This document shows, piece by piece, positions 1-6,538 of a DNA stretch of 6,538 bases. The DNA comes from Opitutales bacterium (GTDB taxonomy: Bacteria; Verrucomicrobiota; Verrucomicrobiia; Opitutales; UBA9783). How positions within the stretch are numbered: the first letter of the stretch is position 1; each line of letters starts with the position of its first letter. The DNA lies in assembly GCA_017479315.1 (NCBI GenBank), contig JAFVCI010000015.1, positions 1 through 6,538 on the forward strand, read 5' to 3'. A program made the position numbers and the translations under genes. The notes below the pieces were generated by a model. The model had not been told where the DNA came from and searched no databases. It saw nothing but the letters and a program-made list of their open reading frames with translations.

Positions 1-2
1 GG

Positions 3-785
3 TACCATTCAAAAAACTTCATACACATCGTTGTCAACGACGGTGAGCACATTCGTTTCCATCTCACGTCCGCAAACGGCTCTTTAAAGAATACGTGGAC
101 GATGCTCGATACGTTGGAAGAGCGTTTAGGCGAAAAACTGACGTATGCGTTTGACCCGAAAAGCGGCTTTGCGACGAGCAATCCGCAGGTGGCGGGGATG
201 GGTTTGGACGCACAAATTCTGTTGCACCTGCCCGCGCTCTGCTTCGATCGGCAATTGCCGAAATTGATTAAAGCCGCATCGGAAATGAATTTAAAACTGG
301 AGCCTCTGCGCGTTTCCGACGATAAAGCCGTCGGGCATCTTTTTCTTTTGTTCAACACGGCAAATTCGGGTACGGACGAAAAATCTCTTTTGGCGCACAT
401 CGAAGACGTCGCCGAAAAGATCGTTGCCGAGGAACGGCGCGCTCGAAAAGTCATGATCACGGAACATGCCGATTTTACCCGCGACAGCCTCGGTCGTTCG
501 CTCGGGTTGCTCGGAAATTGCGGCGAATTGACGTTCGAAGAAGGGCGACATTTGCTTTCGATTGTCGTCATGGCGGTCGACGAAGGCATTTTGCCGACAC
601 AAAAACGCGCCCTGCTGTTGCGACTGTGGTGCTCTTTGGGACATGCACGGCTCTGTGAATTTTTCCAAGAAAGCATTCCGTCGTCGGATGAAGACCGCGT
701 GCGTGCCGCCGTCGTCAAAGCAACCATGGCTCAGGTTTTGAAGCGACCGACCGCCGCCAAACGAAAGGTTTCCCGTGCCGTTTAA
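3..785 (+). CDS. mcsB: McsB-like protein (ATP:guanido phosphotransferase fold), probable pseudokinase, 5' partial
   Basis: The frame is open from the first in-frame codon at 3, so the gene begins before the window; the ATG at 102 is internal. About 260 C-terminal residues are visible, against roughly 350-363 for full McsB. Homology is clear in the stretches NDGEHIR (36-56), YAFDPKSGF, GLDAQILLHLPAL and LLGNCGEL, which match B. subtilis NEEDHIR, YAFNEQRGY, GLRASVMMHLPAL and VLSNCRMI. McsB is a protein-arginine kinase that tags proteins for ClpC-ClpP and also activates ClpC. Aligned from memory, the catalytic and nucleotide residues are changed: E121 to Gly, C167 to Asn, R176 to Asp, R207 to Glu, E212 to Ser; R125 is kept. 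R337 of the phosphoarginine-binding site is Glu. The gene is therefore probably non-catalytic. It has a basic tail (KRPTAAKRKVSR) and overlaps clpC by 11 bases, which suggests coupled translation. Family assignment is secure; loss of activity is inferred. Confidence 0.85.
   Translation, partial: YHSKNFIHIVVNDGEHIRFHLTSANGSLKNTWTMLDTLEERLGEKLTYAFDPKSGFATSNPQVAGMGLDAQILLHLPALCFDRQLPKLIKAASEMNLKLEPLRVSDDKAVGHLFLLFNTANSGTDEKSLLAHIEDVAEKIVAEERRARKVMITEHADFTRDSLGRSLGLLGNCGELTFEEGRHLLSIVVMAVDEGILPTQKRALLLRLWCSLGHARLCEFFQESIPSSDEDRVRAAVVKATMAQVLKRPTAAKRKVSRAV
763..768 (+). promoter_or_regulatory. Shine-Dalgarno for clpC, supports the GTG start
   Basis: The purine stretch GAAAGG ends six bases before the GTG at 775. 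No ATG lies near, and the protein from this GTG (MPFKLTHNAQ) aligns with the usual ClpC N-terminus (FTERAQ), so the site decides the start. It lies inside the end of the mcsB-like gene. Confidence 0.6.
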
Positions 786-3306
786 ACTAACACATAACGC
801 GCAGTGTGTTCTGCTTTCGGCGGAACGTCGGGCAAAAGGTCTGCACCAATCTTACCTGGGAACCGACCACCTTCTGCTGGCGTTGCTGGAACAAAAAGAG
901 GGTACCGCGGCGCGCATCCTGCAACAATGCCGATTTCGCGCCGATGAAGCCGCGGCTGTCGTTTGCGAACACCTGCATCAAACGTCACAAACGGAGTTCT
1001 GTTCCCCCGACGGAGAAAAAACGACGGACGGCGATTTAACGTTAACGCCGCGCCTGCGAAAGGTCTTTTTGGCGGCGGAACAATTGTGCTCGGAACAGCA
1101 CGGTTCCAAAATCACGACGGCACATTTGTTGCTGAGTCTTTTAAAGGAAGGTCGCGGCTTGGGGCATCGTTTGCTCGAACGTTTGACCGATCCCGAATAC
1201 TGCCGGACAACCGCTTTACATACACTGCGTTTCCAAAAAGATGATGACGACGAAGATGATGACTCAACGGATGAGGAAGATGACGAAGGAGTGGATGAAG
1301 GCAATAACGAACCGGAGGAGAATCATGAACGCTCGGAAGGCTCAATTTTCGTACGACGATCCCGTCCATCGGTTTCTTTCCTGAAAACCTACGGTCGCGA
1401 TTTGACGCAAAAGGCGCTGGACGGCGCACTGGATCCCGTCATCGGTCGCGAGAAAGAAATTGAGCGCGTTCTTCGGATATTGTGCCGTCGCACCAAAAAC
1501 AATCCCGTTCTCATCGGCGAAGCGGGCGTCGGGAAAACCGCCGTTGTCGAAGGCTTGGCGCAACGCATCGTGCAACATCGCGTTCCGGACGTACTGCTGG
1601 ACAAAAACGTTATCGAAGTCGATTTGGCATTGTTGCTTTCGGGCACCAAGTATCGCGGACAATTTGAGGAGCGCCTCAAACGTCTGATGGACGAAGCGCA
1701 AAATAATAAGGTTATTTTGTTTTTGGATGAGCTTCATACTTTGGTCGGAGCTGGTTCCGCCGAAGGTTCCGTCGATGCCGCCAATATCCTGAAACCCGCT
1801 TTGGCGCGCGGACAATTGCAGTGCATCGGCGCCACCACGCTCGACGAATATCGCAGGCACATCGAGAAAGACGGCGCACTGAATCGCCGTTTTCAACCCG
1901 TCATGCTGGAGCCGTCGACGCCTTCGGAAACCCTTGAAATTCTGCACGGTTTGAAAGATCGTTACGAAACGTTTCATCGCGTTCACTATACGGAAACGGT
2001 TTTAAAGCAATCCATTGATCTCACGCAACGGTACGTCAATAATCGCTGTTTCCCCGATAAAGCCATTGATTTGATGGACGAAGCGGGCGCACGCACCCAA
2101 ATGTTAACGCAACGCGAAGCTCCCTCTACCGAAGCGTTGGATAAAGAGATTGTTTCGGCACAGGACCAAAAGCGAACCGCCATTGAGCGTCAGCGGTTCG
2201 AAGAAGCGGCGCGTTGGCGCGACAAAGAACAGGCTCTCAAAACCAAACGAGGCGAACTGCTGGAAGCGTGGAAACAAACGAAAAACGCCAAGCGTGCAAC
2301 CGTCAAAGAAGCAACCTTGCAGAAGATTATTTTTGACTGGACAGGCATTCCGATTGAAAACATCGGCGCACACGAACGAGAGCGCTACCTAACGCTCGAA
2401 GCAACGCTTAATCGCTCGCTCATCGGTCAGGAAGAAGCAGTGAAAACCGTTGCCGATGCCTTGAAACGTTCGCGCACGGACTTAAAGGATCCGCGTTGTC
2501 CCGTTTCGTTTCTGTTTCTCGGTCCCACCGGCGTCGGAAAAACCTATCTGGTTAAACTGCTTGCGGAAAAAATTTTCGGTCACCGCGAAGCCGTCATTCA
2601 ACTGGACATGTCGGAGTACATGGAAAAACACATGGTGTCGCGTCTCATCGGTTCGCCCCCCGGTTACGTCGGACACGAAGAAGGCGGTCGGCTGACGGAA
2701 GCGGTGCGTCGCAAGCCCTATTCGGTCGTATTGCTGGACGAAATCGAAAAAGCGCATCCCGATGTACTTCAAATTTTGTTGCAGGTTCTGGAGGAAGGGC
2801 ATCTGACGGACAGCTTCGGTCGTCGCGCGGATTTCAAAAACACTCTGCTGATCATGACCTCCAATGTCGGTGCGGAGGAATTTCAACGCGGTTTCGGGCT
2901 CGGCTTCGGTTCGGACTCGCCGAACGCCGCATTCGAACAGATCAAATCCGCCGTTGAACATGCCGCGAAGAAAACTTTTAAGCCGGAATTTCTCAACCGT
3001 ATCGGCGAACAGGTCATCTTTCGACCGCTCACGCGCGAACACATGAAGGCAATCGTCGATTTGGAGATCAAAGCTGTCGCGGAACGCTTAAAAGCCAGAG
3101 GCATAACCCTCAAAGTTGGCGACGACGTGAAAGAATTTCTAATCGACAAAGGCTTTGACGAAAAAATGGGCGCGCGACCGTTAAAACGCGCCATCGAACG
3201 TTACGTCGAAAACCGCCTGGCAGATGATTTTCTGGAACAAAAGATAAAGGCGGGGCAAAGGGTCAAATTAAAGATAGAAGACAAGAGGAGCATTGTACTA
3301 CAATGA
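775..3306 (+). CDS. clpC: ATP-dependent Clp protease ATPase subunit ClpC
   Basis: This is an 843-residue class I Hsp100 unfoldase that feeds substrates to ClpP in the cytoplasm. In order it has two Clp-N repeats (about 5-150), an acidic linker (156-188, 21 of 33 residues Asp/Glu), AAA module 1 with Walker A GEAGVGKT (248-255), pore-loop Tyr293, Walker B FLDE (316-319) and Arg371/372, then a middle domain with a UVR-like motif (about 470-489). AAA module 2 has Walker A GPTGVGKT (583-590), pore-loop GYVG (630-633), Walker B LLDE (653-656), sensor-2 GAR (799-801) and a ClpP-docking LGF loop (709-711). Middle-domain F475, R482 and D483 match B. subtilis F436, R443 and D444, which hold the resting state, so adaptor-controlled activation is likely. 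In the N-domain the two Glu residues that read phosphoarginine in B. subtilis (E32, E106) are D31 and A116. The start is GTG inside the mcsB-like gene; the stop overlaps the next start as ATGA. Confidence 0.97.
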   Translation: MPFKLTHNAQCVLLSAERRAKGLHQSYLGTDHLLLALLEQKEGTAARILQQCRFRADEAAAVVCEHLHQTSQTEFCSPDGEKTTDGDLTLTPRLRKVFLAAEQLCSEQHGSKITTAHLLLSLLKEGRGLGHRLLERLTDPEYCRTTALHTLRFQKDDDDEDDDSTDEEDDEGVDEGNNEPEENHERSEGSIFVRRSRPSVSFLKTYGRDLTQKALDGALDPVIGREKEIERVLRILCRRTKNNPVLIGEAGVGKTAVVEGLAQRIVQHRVPDVLLDKNVIEVDLALLLSGTKYRGQFEERLKRLMDEAQNNKVILFLDELHTLVGAGSAEGSVDAANILKPALARGQLQCIGATTLDEYRRHIEKDGALNRRFQPVMLEPSTPSETLEILHGLKDRYETFHRVHYTETVLKQSIDLTQRYVNNRCFPDKAIDLMDEAGARTQMLTQREAPSTEALDKEIVSAQDQKRTAIERQRFEEAARWRDKEQALKTKRGELLEAWKQTKNAKRATVKEATLQKIIFDWTGIPIENIGAHERERYLTLEATLNRSLIGQEEAVKTVADALKRSRTDLKDPRCPVSFLFLGPTGVGKTYLVKLLAEKIFGHREAVIQLDMSEYMEKHMVSRLIGSPPGYVGHEEGGRLTEAVRRKPYSVVLLDEIEKAHPDVLQILLQVLEEGHLTDSFGRRADFKNTLLIMTSNVGAEEFQRGFGLGFGSDSPNAAFEQIKSAVEHAAKKTFKPEFLNRIGEQVIFRPLTREHMKAIVDLEIKAVAERLKARGITLKVGDDVKEFLIDKGFDEKMGARPLKRAIERYVENRLADDFLEQKIKAGQRVKLKIEDKRSIVLQ
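3285..3290 (+). promoter_or_regulatory. Shine-Dalgarno for the membrane protein gene
   Basis: GAGGAG lies within the end of clpC, 12 bases before the ATG at 3303. The spacing is longer than ideal, but no better in-frame start lies nearer. Together with the ATGA overlap it implies translational coupling to clpC. Confidence 0.5.
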
Positions 3307-4538
3307 ACATTGCGAATTTTTGCGGTGGTTTTTGGGATTTTATTAAACGCAATGAGGAAAGTTTTCTACTCCTTTGCGTTAATTCTTTTTTCTTCATGAC
3401 ATTTTTTTTAAGTGGAGGATTCGGTTTTTTAGTTCGCCTCAACCGTATCGGTGATATTGCTGCATATTCCGCCATACCATTTTGTACTTTTATTTTCATT
3501 GTATGTTGGAGATTATCACGCAAATTTGAAATAGAGTATGCCTCGTCAAAACTGTTTATAATTTTTACATTTTTCTCGATTTATGTTTTTCTCAGAATTG
3601 CTGTTGGTTCAGACGGCTTACGTGCCAATGATCTCCTGTTGCATTATGGGCGTTTGTTTATTTTCATAGTTACAATCATTTGTGCCACTGTTAGCATAAA
3701 AAGCAAAAGATCCTGGTGTATGGTTTACACTTCTTTTTTTCTTTGCTTATACATCTATACAAAATTTTTAAGACAACATACTTTTACATATGGGTGGGAT
3801 ACAAGGCTGGGAATCTTTACATGGAGCGAAATAGAAGCGAGTGCGCTTTTTTATCAGTTGATAGCTATTTATAGTCTTATCGCTCTTTCAAAAAATCCTA
3901 AACCAAAACCGATGGCTGTATTATGGCACTTTTTGGCTAACGTAATGTGCTTTTTGTTTTGTTCATGCGCATTGTGTTGCAACAGGACCCAAAGAGCCTG
4001 TGTGCTGTTTTTTTGTGGTGCTTGTTTCTCGTTTTGTTTGGTTATGAGAAGATTGATCCTCGGAAAGGTTTTTAGTGTGTGTTTATTAATTTTGTTATTG
4101 CTATTAAGTGCTAAAATCCTGAATATCGTTCTGGCTGAAAGTCATAAATCTTTATTATTTTCTGACAGAGTGAAACTTCATAAAGAATATGGCGTTCTTA
4201 ACAAGTACTCTTGGACTGGTCTGCCTATTTTGGCTCGTACTGTACGTCATCATAACGCCTACGCGTCACTAATAGCTTGGTACGGTTTCCCCGCTTTCAT
4301 TATATATCTCATCGGCATCGGTTATTTTTATTGGATAATTTTCAATAACCGAAATAATCTCAACAGTGCTTCTGTTTCCGCTGTTACATATGTGACACTC
4401 TTATTGCTATCACATATTGGTAAAGGCAATTACTGCGCTTATCCCTCTTTATATTTTTTCTTGTTTTATCTTGAGCATTATTTTCAGAAAAAATTGTACC
4501 TGTCCTCGAAACCATCGCATGAACTTCCGACTGTTTAA
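3303..4538 (+). CDS. O-antigen ligase/polymerase-like polytopic membrane protein
   Basis: This is a 411-residue inner-membrane protein with about 12 predicted hydrophobic segments by eye (near 19-41, 53-70, 83-101, 117-133, 137-155, 179-196, 205-225, 230-248, 252-272, 328-348, 358-376 and 379-395). A large hydrophilic loop at about 273-327 precedes HHNAYASLIAWYGFPA (316-331), which resembles the HxN...G block of WaaL/Wzy-type enzymes; SDRVKLHKEYG (287-297) may supply the conserved loop arginine. Such proteins join or polymerise polysaccharide on lipid carriers at the periplasmic face. The exact substrate cannot be read, and a polymerase or another glycan ligase is possible. It is rich in cysteine (18, nine of them in 216-245). 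The gene is clearly AT-richer (around 37% GC on sampled lines) than clpC and cysS, which suggests transfer. No other glycan genes are in the window. It overlaps clpC by 4 bases and cysS by 20. Confidence 0.7.
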   Translation: MNIANFCGGFWDFIKRNEESFLLLCVNSFFFMTFFLSGGFGFLVRLNRIGDIAAYSAIPFCTFIFIVCWRLSRKFEIEYASSKLFIIFTFFSIYVFLRIAVGSDGLRANDLLLHYGRLFIFIVTIICATVSIKSKRSWCMVYTSFFLCLYIYTKFLRQHTFTYGWDTRLGIFTWSEIEASALFYQLIAIYSLIALSKNPKPKPMAVLWHFLANVMCFLFCSCALCCNRTQRACVLFFCGACFSFCLVMRRLILGKVFSVCLLILLLLLSAKILNIVLAESHKSLLFSDRVKLHKEYGVLNKYSWTGLPILARTVRHHNAYASLIAWYGFPAFIIYLIGIGYFYWIIFNNRNNLNSASVSAVTYVTLLLLSHIGKGNYCAYPSLYFFLFYLEHYFQKKLYLSSKPSHELPTV

Positions 4539-6003
4539 CACCCAAAGCCGCACAAAAGGAGCGGTGCAGTGCGGAAAGGGAAGAGCTTTCGGAACTTATT
4601 GTTGCGGACCGACCGTCTATGGTCCGGCGCACGTCGGTAATTTTCGCACTTATGTAGTGCAGGATACCGTCGTTCGGCTGTTGAAACTGCTTCAAATCCC
4701 CTATCGTTATGTCCGCAACATCACCGATGTGGATGATAAAACCATCCGTAATTCGATTGCGCAACAACAAACGCTGTCGGATTACGTCAATCCGTGGATT
4801 GAGAAGTTCCATAACGATTGCAAACGCTTAAATCTTCTTCCGCCGACAGCGGAACCGCGCGCGACCGAAACCATCAACGCCCAACAGGAACTTATTCAAA
4901 CGTTAATCGACAAAGGACATGCCTACGTGCGCGACGGTTCGGTTTATTTTCGCATCGCTTCCTTTGAAAATTACGGTCGATTGTCGCACTTAGATACGCG
5001 CATTCTGCAGACACAGGCACTCAACAGTGCCGGACGCTCCAACGACGCCGACGAATACGATCGGGAGCAGGTGGCGGATTTCGTTCTTTGGAAGGCGTAC
5101 AAGCCGACCGACGGAGATGTTTCCTGGGAAAGCCCGTGGGGACGCGGTCGTCCCGGGTGGCACATCGAATGCAGTGCCATGTCGCATTTATACCTGGGGC
5201 AAACGGTCGACCTTCACACGGGGGGCGTCGATTTGTGTTTTCCTCACCACGAAAACGAAATCGCCCAATCGGAAGCGGCGTACGGCGCACCTTTTGTCCG
5301 TCAATGGCTCCACATTGCACACCTGCAGGTCGAGGGACAAAAAATGTCCAAAAGCCTCGGGAATTTGCTGACTTTGGATGATTTGCAGGCACGCGGTTAT
5401 CGTCCGTCGGCGGTTCGATACGCCCTGTTATCGGGTCATTACCGACAAACGCTCAATTTTACCTTCGATTTGATGCGTTCCGCCCAAAGCGCTTTGCGAA
5501 AAATTAACGCTTACACCCATGCACTGTTATCCCAATCGAGCATCAATGAGGAAACCTTCGAAAAACGCACAGAGAATACTGTTTTGCCCGAAAAATGTAT
5601 CTTCCTTGGCGACTTTTTTGAGGCTTTGTCGGATGATTTGAACGTTCCTAAGGCCCTTGGTTGTTTGTTCACATTCATGCATCAAAACCCGTCACCGTCG
5701 AAGGTACGGGCGAGATTGCTTCTTGCGGAATGGTGCGCCGCTTTATACGCGATCGGTATAGAATATGAAGATCCCGATACCGAACTGCCGACGGTCGAAA
5801 TTCCGAACGACATCCAAGCTCTGGCGGAACAACGTTGGGCGGCAAAGCAAGCGCGGCAATTTCAGGAAGCCGACCGTCTGCGTCGGGTTCTCGCGGAAAA
5901 CGGCTGGAACGTCCTGGATCGGAAAGAGGATTATGTACTCGAACTGTTGCAGGGGAAAACGCCTGCGGATGTTCAGAATTGTACAGATAACCGCCTGCGG
6001 TGA
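4519..6003 (+). CDS. cysS: Cysteinyl-tRNA synthetase
   Basis: This 494-residue class I enzyme charges tRNA-Cys with cysteine using ATP in the cytoplasm. The N-terminus MNFRLFNTQSR fits the family start (xLYNTLTR-like). The catalytic domain shows YCCGPTVY (27-34), a HIGH-type signature HVGN (38-41), WHIECSAM (214-221), HTGGVDLCFPHHENE and KMSKS (275-279). The zinc ligands are C29, C218, H243 and E247, with the same spacing as E. coli C209, H234 and E238 for the last three. A DALR-type anticodon-binding helical domain follows and the C-terminus seems complete; E. coli CysS is 461 residues. The open frame runs further upstream to a TTG at 4417, but those 34 residues read the ligase gene out of frame and lack homology. 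The start overlaps the ligase end by 20 bases with no obvious Shine-Dalgarno, so translation may rely on coupling. The 13-base repeat AACCGCCTGCGGT overlaps its last codons. Confidence 0.96.
   Translation: MNFRLFNTQSRTKGAVQCGKGRAFGTYCCGPTVYGPAHVGNFRTYVVQDTVVRLLKLLQIPYRYVRNITDVDDKTIRNSIAQQQTLSDYVNPWIEKFHNDCKRLNLLPPTAEPRATETINAQQELIQTLIDKGHAYVRDGSVYFRIASFENYGRLSHLDTRILQTQALNSAGRSNDADEYDREQVADFVLWKAYKPTDGDVSWESPWGRGRPGWHIECSAMSHLYLGQTVDLHTGGVDLCFPHHENEIAQSEAAYGAPFVRQWLHIAHLQVEGQKMSKSLGNLLTLDDLQARGYRPSAVRYALLSGHYRQTLNFTFDLMRSAQSALRKINAYTHALLSQSSINEETFEKRTENTVLPEKCIFLGDFFEALSDDLNVPKALGCLFTFMHQNPSPSKVRARLLLAEWCAALYAIGIEYEDPDTELPTVEIPNDIQALAEQRWAAKQARQFQEADRLRRVLAENGWNVLDRKEDYVLELLQGKTPADVQNCTDNRLR
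5989..6001 (+). repeat. 13-base direct repeat, copy 1 (over cysS end)
   Basis: AACCGCCTGCGGT covers the last cysS codons and the first base of its TGA stop. An identical copy lies at 6107-6119. Its CCTGCGGT part is complementary to ACCGCAGG at 6081-6088, so this copy could compete with the terminator stem. Confidence 0.6.
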
Positions 6004-6063
6004 GTGTTTATTGTGAAAAATACGGCTGAATAGAGGGAAACGCATATCTAAGAGCGCATTCAT

Positions 6064-6081
6064 TTAAAAGAAATCTTTTAA
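6064..6081. repeat. AT-rich perfect inverted repeat
   Basis: TTAAAAGA and TCTTTTAA are perfect complements separated by two A residues, in the gap between cysS and ogt. As RNA it would be a weak hairpin with a four-base loop. It abuts the left arm of the GC-rich hairpin, sharing base 6081. It could be a protein site or part of a bidirectional terminator; neither is shown. Confidence 0.45.
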
Positions 6082-6128
6082 CCGCAGGTATTCCTTTCCC
6101 TGTTGCAACCGCCTGCGGTATGTTTTTT
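6081..6128 (+). terminator. Probable Rho-independent terminator after cysS
   Basis: ACCGCAGG (6081-6088) pairs with CCTGCGGT (6112-6119), an 8-base GC-rich stem with a 23-base loop, followed by ATG and six T residues (6123-6128). The position, about 80 bases past the cysS stop and facing a convergent gene, fits an end-of-operon terminator. The large loop and the three bases between stem and T-run weaken the call. Confidence 0.55.
6107..6119 (+). repeat. 13-base direct repeat, copy 2 (terminator right arm)
   Basis: AACCGCCTGCGGT is identical to 5989-6001 and supplies the right arm of the terminator stem. It is itself a near-palindrome (ACCG, CCTG loop, CGGT), so it could also form a small local hairpin before the T-run. 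Confidence 0.6.
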
Positions 6129-6189
6129 CGCATAGCAATACCGCAAAATATGGAAAAATGTTACTAAAAGCACCTTTGAAAGAGGTTAT

Positions 6190-6538
6190 TTAGTTGCCAA
6201 AGTACCCTATTCTGTCGCTGTAGCATCCTTTGGAATTTTTCACCAAAAAAACTTCTCCATTTTCTTTATGAGCTCTTTCCAACCGCAACAAAAAGCGTTT
6301 TATCAATAACCCGCCTGTATAACCGCCCAAATTCGATGCACCGACAACGCGATGGCAGGGAATGATCATCGGAAGCGGATTGCGATGCACCGCCTGTCCG
6401 ACAGCACGCGCGGCTTTTCGATTACCGCAAACGGCGGCGATTTCGCCGTAGGAACGCGTTTCGCCGTACGGAATTTCCATCAAAAATTTCCAAACGCACA
6501 TTTCGAATGCACGGCCGTTCAAACACAGCGGCAACGTA
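6190..6538 (-). CDS. ogt: Methylated-DNA-[protein]-cysteine S-methyltransferase, 5' partial
   Basis: This suicide repair protein moves the methyl group from O6-methylguanine (and O4-methylthymine) in DNA to its own cysteine. The 115 visible C-terminal residues hold the whole DNA-binding/active-site domain: LPLCLNGRAFEMCVWKFL, IPYGETRSYGEIA, the RAVG arginine-finger helix, NPLPMIIPCHRVVG with the acceptor Cys (PCHRV encoded at 6346-6360), GGYTGGL and the closing LLRLE. The frame stays open to the window edge, so the TTG at 6534-6532 is not a credible start; roughly 50-60 N-terminal residues should lie outside. A 25-residue tail (HKENGEVF to IGYFGN) follows the conserved domain. It could be a stand-alone Ogt or the C-terminal half of an Ada-type fusion; the missing N-terminus would decide. 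It is convergent with cysS and so separately transcribed. Confidence 0.95.
   Translation of the reverse strand, partial: TLPLCLNGRAFEMCVWKFLMEIPYGETRSYGEIAAVCGNRKAARAVGQAVHRNPLPMIIPCHRVVGASNLGGYTGGLLIKRFLLRLERAHKENGEVFLVKNSKGCYSDRIGYFGN

Noticed and set aside
102..104. ATG as the start of the mcsB-like gene
   Set aside because: Clear McsB homology (NDGEHIR) lies upstream in the same open frame, so this Met is internal and the gene is cut by the window edge.
978..1304. Serine-rich reverse-strand open frame
   Set aside because: It is the antisense of the Asp/Glu codon run in the clpC linker, which reads as a Ser run; no other sign of a gene.
1342..1986. Long reverse-strand open frame (214 codons) within clpC
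   Set aside because: It is a shadow of a strongly conserved clpC region, with no recognisable domain and no ribosome site considered convincing.
2482..3042. Reverse-strand open frame (186 codons) over the second AAA module
   Set aside because: Antisense of conserved clpC codons; composition explained by the coding strand.
4471..4499. Promoter for cysS inside the ligase gene
   Set aside because: TTGAGC at 4471 is a fair -35, but the sequence at the right spacing (TTGTAC) is a poor -10.
4417..4518. N-terminal extension of cysS from a TTG start
   Set aside because: The 34 extra residues are an out-of-frame reading of the membrane protein gene; CysS homology begins at the ATG at 4519.
5989..6119. 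Neisseria-type DNA uptake sequence
   Set aside because: The repeat does not match the known uptake core GCCGTCTGAA, and two copies in one window do not show genome-wide enrichment.
6532..6534. TTG as the start of ogt
   Set aside because: The frame is open beyond it to the window edge and the N-terminal domain of the family is missing, so the true start lies outside.

Overview
This window holds a compact bacterial gene cluster on the + strand: an mcsB-like gene cut by the left edge, clpC, an O-antigen ligase/polymerase-like membrane protein gene, and cysS. One convergent gene, an ogt-type DNA methyltransferase cut by the right edge, follows on the - strand. I see no rRNA, tRNA, CRISPR array or insertion sequence. 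The mcsB-clpC pairing with a moderate-GC genome fits Firmicutes or the PVC group (Chlamydiae, Verrucomicrobia, Lentisphaerae and relatives). The diverged McsB and the LPS-type ligase favour a PVC-like or other Gram-negative-type organism, but this is a weak inference.

Region 3-3306 carries the proteostasis pair. In Firmicutes, McsB phosphorylates arginines on damaged proteins and ClpC, working with ClpP, recognises the phosphoarginine and unfolds the protein. Here the McsB homologue keeps the fold but, by alignment from memory to Bacillus subtilis McsB, has lost nearly all visible catalytic and ATP-phosphate-binding residues. ClpC keeps both ATPase modules, the ClpP-binding loop and the middle domain. 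However, the second phosphoarginine pocket in its N-domain has lost its key acidic residue, and the linker after the N-domain is an extremely acidic tract. Together this suggests a phosphoarginine-independent McsB/ClpC pair in which the kinase fold has become an adaptor. That is the most interesting point of the window.

Region 3303-4538 is a visibly AT-richer gene for a polytopic, cysteine-rich membrane protein. It is stitched between clpC and cysS by an ATGA overlap upstream and a 20-base overlap downstream. The composition break suggests horizontal acquisition into the operon. cysS (4519-6003) is a complete, normal-looking cysteinyl-tRNA synthetase.

Region 6004-6189 is the convergent intergenic gap. 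It has an inverted repeat followed by a T-run (a probable terminator), an AT-rich palindrome, and a second copy of a 13-base sequence that also spans the cysS stop codon. Region 6190-6538 is the C-terminal, catalytic part of an O6-methylguanine-DNA methyltransferase.
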